The notes under the pieces: generated by a model
The model's input: the letters and a program-made list of their open reading frames with translations, nothing else
Database searches by the model: none
What the model was told of the DNA's origin: nothing
Assembly: GCA_947380375.1 (NCBI GenBank)
Contig: CANCQX010000010.1
Coordinates: 1-41,669 of the forward strand
Length of the DNA: 41,669 nt
Origin: Flavobacteriales bacterium
Lineage (GTDB): Bacteria; Bacteroidota; Bacteroidia; Flavobacteriales_D; Crocinitomicaceae
Direction of reading: 5' to 3'
Shown: piece by piece, positions 36,660 to 41,669 of the stretch
Position numbering within the stretch: the stretch's first letter is position 1
Layout of the letters: each line of letters opens with the position of its first letter
Translations under genes and position numbers: made by a program

Positions 36660-38660
36660 TCACTTATAATTTCTCTCTACCAATTTAATCTCTTCGAACA
36701 CTAATTCTTCTTTGTGTAAGATAGCTTCTGAAGGTTTACCTGTGTATTCCCAAGCAGCTACGTATGCGAAATCTTTATCGTTACGTTTTGCTTCTCCATC
36801 TTCAGTTTGAGATTCTTCTCGGAAGTGACCTCCACAAGATTCAGTTCTGTTTAAAGCATCAACTGCCATTAATTCTCCTAATTCTAAGAAATCACAAACT
36901 CTGTTTGCTTTATCTAATTCAGGATTGAATGAATCAATTGTACCAGGGATACGAACATCATTATAGAACTCTTCACGTAGTTTTTGAACTTCGTTGATTG
37001 CCCATTTTAAACCTTCTTCATCACGAGACATTCCAACTTTATCCCAGATAATTTTACCTAAACGTTTGTGAAAATGATCAACTGTTTTAGTTCCTTTAAT
37101 ATTCATCAAACGTTCTATTCCAGCCATTACTTCTTGTTCAGCTTGAACGAATTCTGGCAAATCTGTTGAGATTTTACCCGTACGGATATCGTCTGCTAAG
37201 TAATCAGCAATTGTATATGGTAATACGAAATAACCATCTGCCAAACCTTGCATCAATGCAGAAGCTCCTAAACGATTTGCTCCGTGATCAGAGAAATTCG
37301 CTTCACCTGTAGCATAACATCCTGTAATAGTTGTCATTAAGTTGTAATCAACCCAAACACCACCCATTGTGTAATGTACCGCTGGGTAAATCATCATTGG
37401 TGTTAAGTAAGGATCTTGATCTACAATTTTATAATACATTTGGAATAAGTTACCGTATTTCGCTTTCACTACTTCACGTCCTAATTCCAAAATTGTTTCC
37501 ATTGAAGCTTCTCCATGAGAAGTTCTTGCTTTTTCTCGTCCGTAACGTTCGATTGCAGAAGCGAAATCTAAATATACAGCTTCACCTGTAGCATTTACAC
37601 CATAACCTGCATCACAACGTTCTTTAGCGGCACGAGAAGCAACATCACGAGGTACTAAGTTACCAAATGCAGGGTAACGACGCTCTAAATAATAATCTCT
37701 ATCGTCTTCTTTAATATCCGTTGGTTTCATTTTACCTTCACGAATAGCTTTAGAATCTTCTAAGTTTTTAGGTACCCAAATACGACCATCATTTCTCAAT
37801 GATTCTGACATCAAAGTTAATTTTGATTGGTGATCACCTGAAACTGGAATGCAAGTTGGGTGAATTTGAGTATAACAAGGGTTTGCAAAGTAAGCACCTT
37901 TTTTGTGAACTTTCCAAGCAGCTGTTACGTTAGATCCCATCGCATTAGTTGATAAGAAGAATACGTTTCCGTAACCTCCTGAAGCAATAACTACTGCGTG
38001 AGCTCCAAAACGCTCTAATTTTCCTGTTACCAAGTTACGAGCGATAATTCCTCTTGCTTTTCCATCAACGATAACTAAATCTAGCATTTCGTGACGAGTA
38101 TTCATTTGGATTTTACCTTTTCCAATCTGACGAGACATTGCAGAATAAGCTCCTAACAATAATTGTTGCCCTGTTTGACCTTTTGCATAGAATGTACGAG
38201 ATACTTGAGATCCACCGAAAGAACGGTTATCCAACAAACCTCCGTATTCACGAGCAAAAGGAACACCTTGTGCAACACATTGATCAATGATTGAAGCAGA
38301 AACTTCCGCTAAACGGTAAACATTCGCTTCACGAGCTCGGTAGTCACCACCTTTAATTGTATCATAGAATAAACGGAAAACTGAATCTCCATCTCCTTGG
38401 TAATTTTTTGCAGCATTGATACCTCCTTGCGCAGCTATTGAGTGTGCACGACGTGGAGAATCTTGAAAACAAAACGCTTTTACATTGTATCCTAGCTCAG
38501 CTAAAGCAGCAGAAGCAGAACCACCAGCTAAACCTGTTCCAACAACGATAACATCGATGTTTCTTTTGTTAGCAGGATTTACCAAACGAATGTGATCTTT
38601 ATACGAAGACCATTTAGTACTAAGTGGTCCTGTAGGTATTTTTGAATTGAAATTCGACAT
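36660..38660 (-). CDS. sdhA: Succinate dehydrogenase/fumarate reductase flavoprotein subunit
   Basis: The 666-residue subunit oxidises succinate with covalently bound FAD. The dinucleotide-binding motif [12 protein letters not shown] is near residues 40-51 and the [12 protein letters not shown] segment, with the His that links FAD, near 72-83. Active-site regions HPTCIP and GGVWVDYN and the [20 protein letters not shown] segment are also present. Length and motifs fit the type B enzyme of Bacteroidota. It lies 29 bases after sdhC. Confidence 0.97.
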   Translation of the reverse strand: MSNFNSKIPTGPLSTKWSSYKDHIRLVNPANKRNIDVIVVGTGLAGGSASAALAELGYNVKAFCFQDSPRRAHSIAAQGGINAAKNYQGDGDSVFRLFYDTIKGGDYRAREANVYRLAEVSASIIDQCVAQGVPFAREYGGLLDNRSFGGSQVSRTFYAKGQTGQQLLLGAYSAMSRQIGKGKIQMNTRHEMLDLVIVDGKARGIIARNLVTGKLERFGAHAVVIASGGYGNVFFLSTNAMGSNVTAAWKVHKKGAYFANPCYTQIHPTCIPVSGDHQSKLTLMSESLRNDGRIWVPKNLEDSKAIREGKMKPTDIKEDDRDYYLERRYPAFGNLVPRDVASRAAKERCDAGYGVNATGEAVYLDFASAIERYGREKARTSHGEASMETILELGREVVKAKYGNLFQMYYKIVDQDPYLTPMMIYPAVHYTMGGVWVDYNLMTTITGCYATGEANFSDHGANRLGASALMQGLADGYFVLPYTIADYLADDIRTGKISTDLPEFVQAEQEVMAGIERLMNIKGTKTVDHFHKRLGKIIWDKVGMSRDEEGLKWAINEVQKLREEFYNDVRIPGTIDSFNPELDKANRVCDFLELGELMAVDALNRTESCGGHFREESQTEDGEAKRNDKDFAYVAAWEYTGKPSEAILHKEELVFEEIKLVERNYK

Positions 38661-38689
38661 AGTATAAATATTTTAAAATCGTTTTTTAC

Positions 38690-39532
38690 TTATGAAAAGA
38701 AAATATACAATGGAATGATTGCAAACAAAGCAGGAACAACAATTGAAAATGCTTTTCCTACGTTAGCAATAATTGGCGTGTAACGTGGATGACGTAAACC
38801 TAGTGTTTGAAATGCAGCAGCAAAACCATGCATTAAATGGAAAGATAATACCGCCATTGCAATCGTATATAATAAAACGCCTAACCAAGCTAAAGGATTT
38901 GCTTTCATTCCGTGTGCTTCTTTTCCGAAAAAAGCCATTACTGCAGAATGTAAATCTTTGTAACCTTCACCAATTTTAATGTTCACTTCTTTGTTGTAAA
39001 ACATTGTTTCATCTCTCACTTCAACTTGTTCTACTGGTATGTAGTTTTGGTTGGTAGTGATGTACAATTCTTGAGGTTTAGGAGCATTTGGAACTGAAAT
39101 TTCAACTTTGTGCAAGTTTAAACCTCCGAAATGCATTTTAGCCCAAAAATTCACCATGTGTGTTACGATGAAAATCAAGATAATACTTCCCAAAACAGCC
39201 ATTTTTCTTGAAGCTGAAGAAGAGTTTGAAGCCGCATTATTTACTGCATACTGAACTGGTCTTGCTTTTTTGTTTTGAACCGCTAAAAGAATACCATCAA
39301 TAGCGTGAAACAAAATTGAAAGATAAGTAACGTAAGACATTACCTTAATCAATGGATTGTGCTGCATAAAGTATGCATACTCATTGAAAGCTCTTCTTCC
39401 TTCTTCACCAGAAGCGAATAATTGCAAATTTCCTAATAGATGTCCTACTAAGAATAGACATAAAAACAATCCTGTAAATGCCATCCAGTACTTTTTGGCA
39501 ATAGAGGATTTTAATAAAACTGACTTACTCAT
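38690..39532 (-). CDS. sdhC: Succinate dehydrogenase cytochrome b subunit (type B)
   Basis: The 280-residue inner-membrane subunit has five hydrophobic segments and conserved histidines in membrane helices (GHLLGNL, HAIDGILL, HMVNFW, HLMHGF) suited to bind two hemes b and menaquinone. The start is the ATG at 39530-39532 (MSKSVLLKSS); the frame is open ten codons further but only to a TTG. A soluble insert (about 150-200) links helices. It is the first gene of the operon; the box TAAATTTG lies about 28 bases upstream. Confidence 0.93.
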   Translation of the reverse strand: MSKSVLLKSSIAKKYWMAFTGLFLCLFLVGHLLGNLQLFASGEEGRRAFNEYAYFMQHNPLIKVMSYVTYLSILFHAIDGILLAVQNKKARPVQYAVNNAASNSSSASRKMAVLGSIILIFIVTHMVNFWAKMHFGGLNLHKVEISVPNAPKPQELYITTNQNYIPVEQVEVRDETMFYNKEVNIKIGEGYKDLHSAVMAFFGKEAHGMKANPLAWLGVLLYTIAMAVLSFHLMHGFAAAFQTLGLRHPRYTPIIANVGKAFSIVVPALFAIIPLYIFFS

Positions 39533-39559
39533 AGATATAATTATTTGTAAAATATAGGG

Positions 39560-39567
39560 CAAATTTA
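39560..39567 (-). promoter_or_regulatory. Candidate -7 box of the sdh operon
   Basis: The minus strand reads TAAATTTG, matching TAnnTTTG, giving a leader of about 22 nt before sdhC. No good -33 TTG is visible. Confidence 0.45.
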
Positions 39568-39924
39568 ATAGTTACAACCTATAAATAACGTTTTAAACCT
39601 TATTTAGACTGATTTTAAGTAAGGTTGAAGAAATTGATAAATAAATATTTAAGGAAATAGACTTTAATACAATTTTTAAAAAGCTACAATCATCTGATAC
39701 AGATCAAATAACGAGGTGATACGAGTCAGCATTGCTAAAAACAATTAATTCCATATTTGTGGTGATAAGGTAAATCAATAAGGTTAATTAAAAAATAGAA
39801 AATCAGATTCGAGCTTTCGGTGAGTTTAAGTTTAGTTAAAAAAACGTTCGTTAGTTGAATTATGTTTCTAAAAATTTAATGAATCAAATTGAATTATTTA
39901 GGTAAATAAATTAAAAAATAAAGT
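39568..39924. other. Non-coding divergent region between sdhC and the next plus-strand gene
   Basis: About 357 bases without a plausible gene. Apart from the sdh -7 box next to it, I see no strong palindrome or repeat. On the plus strand CATATTTG (near 39752) is one base off a -7 box. The AT-rich stretch before 39925 lacks a Shine-Dalgarno site. Confidence 0.5.
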
Positions 39925-40356
39925 ATGAAATTATTATCAGCACCAAAGGCAAAGTACTTATTAGAAGGAGGACTTGATGTATTGCATTCACAGAGTATTG
40001 AATGGTTAAGTGAAGTTGCATTTTGGAGAGACGAAGCAGCTTTTTTTCATGAATTAGTAGCTGAAAAGACTAGAAAGCCAATGTCATCAAAAGCAAAAGA
40101 TTCATTTCAAAAAATAGAGAGTGAATTAGTTAAATTAAAAACTACTGAATTAGATGAATTAGAAGATTCTGTTGAAGCGCATGAAGTATATTTAGATAAA
40201 TTAATGCAAAACGAGTACAAAGATCAAGAACCTTATAGAGAGAAGCACCGCGCTTTAACATTTCAATTTCATATTATTGAAAGCCAAATTCAAAAAATGA
40301 AAAAAGAGGTTTTTAAATTATCAAAATTGATTCATGAAACAGAATTAGTTAGTTGA
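39925..40356 (+). CDS. Helical coiled-coil protein of unknown function
   Basis: The 143-residue protein is predicted to be entirely helical, with long charged heptad-like stretches at about 75-140 (KTTELDELEDSVEAHEVYLD, then QIQKMKKEVFKLSKLIHE). The front (about 20-50) has aromatic residues typical of a packed bundle (WLSEVAFWRDEAAFFHE). There is no signal peptide or membrane segment. I do not recognise a family. It is followed 19 bases later by a membrane-protein gene on the same strand. Confidence 0.68.
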   Translation: MKLLSAPKAKYLLEGGLDVLHSQSIEWLSEVAFWRDEAAFFHELVAEKTRKPMSSKAKDSFQKIESELVKLKTTELDELEDSVEAHEVYLDKLMQNEYKDQEPYREKHRALTFQFHIIESQIQKMKKEVFKLSKLIHETELVS

Positions 40357-40375
40357 TATAATTTATTAAAATATA

Positions 40376-41029
40376 ATGTGTTTTTCATTAGAAGCAAGTT
40401 TTATTTCAGGAACAGTATTGGCAGTGGTTGGAGTTGCAGCGATTAAAAAAACGCATACGATTCCTCAAGCAATGTTTGCTGGTTTTCCGCTACTTTTTTC
40501 TTTCCAACAATTTTCGGAAGGATTTGTATGGCTCTCAATTACAAATACGGAGTATTCTTCTTGGTTAAAACCATCTGCAACTATATTTTTGACAATTGCT
40601 GAAGTTATTTGGCCTACTTGGATTTCACTATCAATTTATCTGGTGGAAAAAGAAAGGATAAATAAAATAATATTGTCGATATTTTTTGGAATTGGAATAA
40701 TTGTATCGACCTATTTAGGAATACACTTATTGACAAATACAATACTAGTAGAACAAACAAATTACCACATCTACTATAATTTTGGTGTTCCCGACTCAAT
40801 CGTTCATATATTTAGCATACTCTATTTTCTTTCCGCAGTTATGCCGTTATTTTTTTCGAGTATCAATATCAAAAAAACGGCACCAATTGGACTATTAATT
40901 CTTCTTTCCTACCTTCTTTCAAAAATTTATTTTGAAAATTATGTACTATCAATTTGGTGTTTTTTCGCAGCTTTAATAAGTGTATTAGTTTATTCTATAA
41001 CATTTGATTTTCAGACATCTAAAGAATGA
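40376..41029 (+). CDS. Multi-pass membrane protein, DUF6629-like
   Basis: The 217-residue protein has about seven hydrophobic segments. Its start, MCFSLEASF, followed by FPLLFSFQQFSEGFVWL, is typical of DUF6629 proteins, whose function is unknown; they often begin MCFS. The conserved Q, E and W residues in the second helix may line a site within the membrane. It lies 19 bases after the coiled-coil gene and ends before a hairpin terminator, so the two form a unit. Confidence 0.72.
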   Translation: MCFSLEASFISGTVLAVVGVAAIKKTHTIPQAMFAGFPLLFSFQQFSEGFVWLSITNTEYSSWLKPSATIFLTIAEVIWPTWISLSIYLVEKERINKIILSIFFGIGIIVSTYLGIHLLTNTILVEQTNYHIYYNFGVPDSIVHIFSILYFLSAVMPLFFSSINIKKTAPIGLLILLSYLLSKIYFENYVLSIWCFFAALISVLVYSITFDFQTSKE

Positions 41030-41042
41030 AATACATCCAATA

Positions 41043-41079
41043 AAGAAACTGTCAAATTTACTTTGGCAGTTTCTTATTT
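41043..41079 (+). terminator. Terminator after the DUF6629-like gene
   Basis: AAGAAACTGTCAAA (41043-41056) pairs with TTTGGCAGTTTCTT (41062-41075) with one T-G wobble, followed by ATTTT, 14 bases after the gene. Confidence 0.75.
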
Positions 41080-41111
41080 TAAAGAATAATTAGAAATTAA
41101 ACGAAATAAAC

Positions 41112-41291
41112 ATGAAAAAAAATATAAAAAAAAGGGAAAAGGTAGATCCCGATGAACCTAAAATACCTGAAATACCAAAAAAAAGAGAAGACTCGCCGTC
41201 TAAAGAACCAAATGAACCAGAGATTTTTCCAGAAGAATATCCCCTTCCTCTTCCAGAAGAAACAGAAGAAGCTCCCCCAGAAATTGATTAA
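41112..41291 (+). CDS. Small proline- and glutamate-rich protein
   Basis: A 59-residue frame begins ATG after a short AT-rich leader and reads MKKNIKKREK, then repeats of the PEIP and PLPLPEE type. The proline and glutamate content (P every third or fourth residue) is far from random in such AT-rich DNA. Similar short P/E-rich proteins with a lysine-rich start occur in Flavobacterium genomes, with no known function. It should be disordered, with a basic head and acidic tail. It has no Shine-Dalgarno site and follows a terminator, so it would need its own promoter. Confidence 0.6.
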   Translation: MKKNIKKREKVDPDEPKIPEIPKKREDSPSKEPNEPEIFPEEYPLPLPEETEEAPPEID

Positions 41292-41419
41292 ACATAGTTA
41301 GAACTATCTTAAAAAGATATTTTTAACGCAAAAATCTCTAAAAAGTCATAAAAAAGATATAATTCCGATTAATAAATGAGTTATTTGTTAAAAAAATGAA
41401 ATAATTTCAAAAAAATATT

Positions 41420-41448
41420 TTGAAATCAAAATCAAATATATATATTTG
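41420..41448 (+). promoter_or_regulatory. Promoter of a candidate small RNA
   Basis: TTG (41420-41422), an 18-base spacer and TATATTTG (41441-41448) match the Bacteroidota consensus fully. No protein-coding start follows; a terminator lies 36 bases on. Confidence 0.7.
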
Positions 41449-41452
41449 TATT

Positions 41453-41516
41453 GATTGAGGTGGTTAGGTTAGGTTGATTAAGGAAAGCGATGAGACGCCC
41501 GTCTCATCGCTTTTTT
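41453..41516 (+). ncRNA. Candidate small RNA of about 65 nt
   Basis: A consensus promoter and a perfect terminator enclose a short segment with no reading frame of note. The 5' half carries a GGTTAGGTTAGGTT repeat that looks unpaired, and the 3' half is the terminator hairpin (AAAGCGATGAGACG and its complement). This is the layout of a trans-acting small RNA with an exposed seed. I cannot assign it to a known RNA family. Confidence 0.6.
41484..41516 (+). terminator. Intrinsic terminator of the candidate small RNA
   Basis: A perfect 14-bp stem (41484-41497 with 41500-41513) is followed by a T-run interrupted by one C. The stem is much richer in G and C than its surroundings. Confidence 0.88.
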
Positions 41517-41578
41517 CTTTATAATAACTTTGAGATGGATTTAATGGATCAAGTCGAATTGTTGTGGGGAGCGAAAAT

Positions 41579-41668
41579 TTAAGCATAAATATTTGTGAGT
41601 CTAAAAAGGAAAAATTCTATGTTTTTCACACCTCTAAATTGACTTCTAAATGCTTTCACTTTAGCATT
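41579..41668 (-). CDS. C-terminal end of an ISAon1-like transposase, cut by the window edge
   Basis: On the minus strand a frame is open from the window edge for 29 codons to TAA (41579-41581). It reads NAKVKAFRSQFRGVK, then NIEFFLFRLTNIYA. This closely resembles, from memory, the end of ISAon1-type transposases of Bacteroidota (..ESFNAKIKAFR..RGV...FFLFRL..I.A). The insertion-sequence end should lie between this stop and the small-RNA terminator; I cannot define its terminal repeat without the other end. Confidence 0.55.
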   Translation of the reverse strand, partial: NAKVKAFRSQFRGVKNIEFFLFRLTNIYA

Positions 41669-41669
41669 A

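Noticed and set aside
41535-41582. A 15-codon frame (MDLMDQVELLWGAKI) two bases after a TAACTTTG box
   Set aside because: It probably lies in the end of the insertion sequence, is very short and has no -33 element; the box may be chance.

Overview
The window looks like chromosomal DNA of a member of the Bacteroidota, class Flavobacteriia, probably a Flavobacterium-like member of Flavobacteriaceae. It is AT-rich. It carries sprA (gliding motility and type IX secretion), a type 2 isoleucyl-tRNA synthetase and a type B succinate dehydrogenase. Its promoters match the Bacteroidota form TTG-N17-23-TAnnTTTG, and few genes have clear Shine-Dalgarno sites. Most genes are core housekeeping genes, with small accessory pieces between them.

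Layout. 1-5.8 kb: a partial gene end, a DEDDy exonuclease, a DKNYY membrane protein paired with a small helical protein, then ileS. 5.9-10.6 kb: a PhoD-type phosphatase, aspartate kinase, gpsA and a mazEF module with a palindromic operator. 10.7-13.8 kb: the lipid-synthesis operon acpP-fabF-rnc, divergent from purN. 13.9-18.8 kb: a MORN-repeat protein, a LysE exporter, an SPFH lipoprotein, a 311-bp tandem duplication in which one copy of a tiny membrane-protein gene has decayed, and a secreted unknown. 18.9-32 kb: recJ, maeB, three 45-bp tandem repeats, ruvA, the 7.4-kb sprA and a TIGR01777 epimerase. 32-39.6 kb, minus strand: an operon of a TraR/DksA-like protein, lspA and a DUF5060 glycosidase, followed by sdhC-sdhA-sdhB. 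A four-helix-bundle gene flanked by perfect 24-bp inverted repeats is wedged between sdhA and sdhB. 39.9-41.7 kb: accessory small genes, a strong candidate small RNA, and the tail of an ISAon1-like transposase at the right edge.

The most interesting items are the inverted-repeat four-helix-bundle cassette inside the sdh operon, a 36-bp palindrome inserted in frame in the ileS coding sequence, the swapped GxHH signature in IleRS (linked in type 2 enzymes to mupirocin resistance), the roughly 65-nt candidate sRNA at 41.45 kb, and several genes whose -7 promoter box lies only 3-4 nt before the start codon, predicting leaderless mRNAs. I saw no CRISPR array, rRNA, tRNA, prophage or large defence island.
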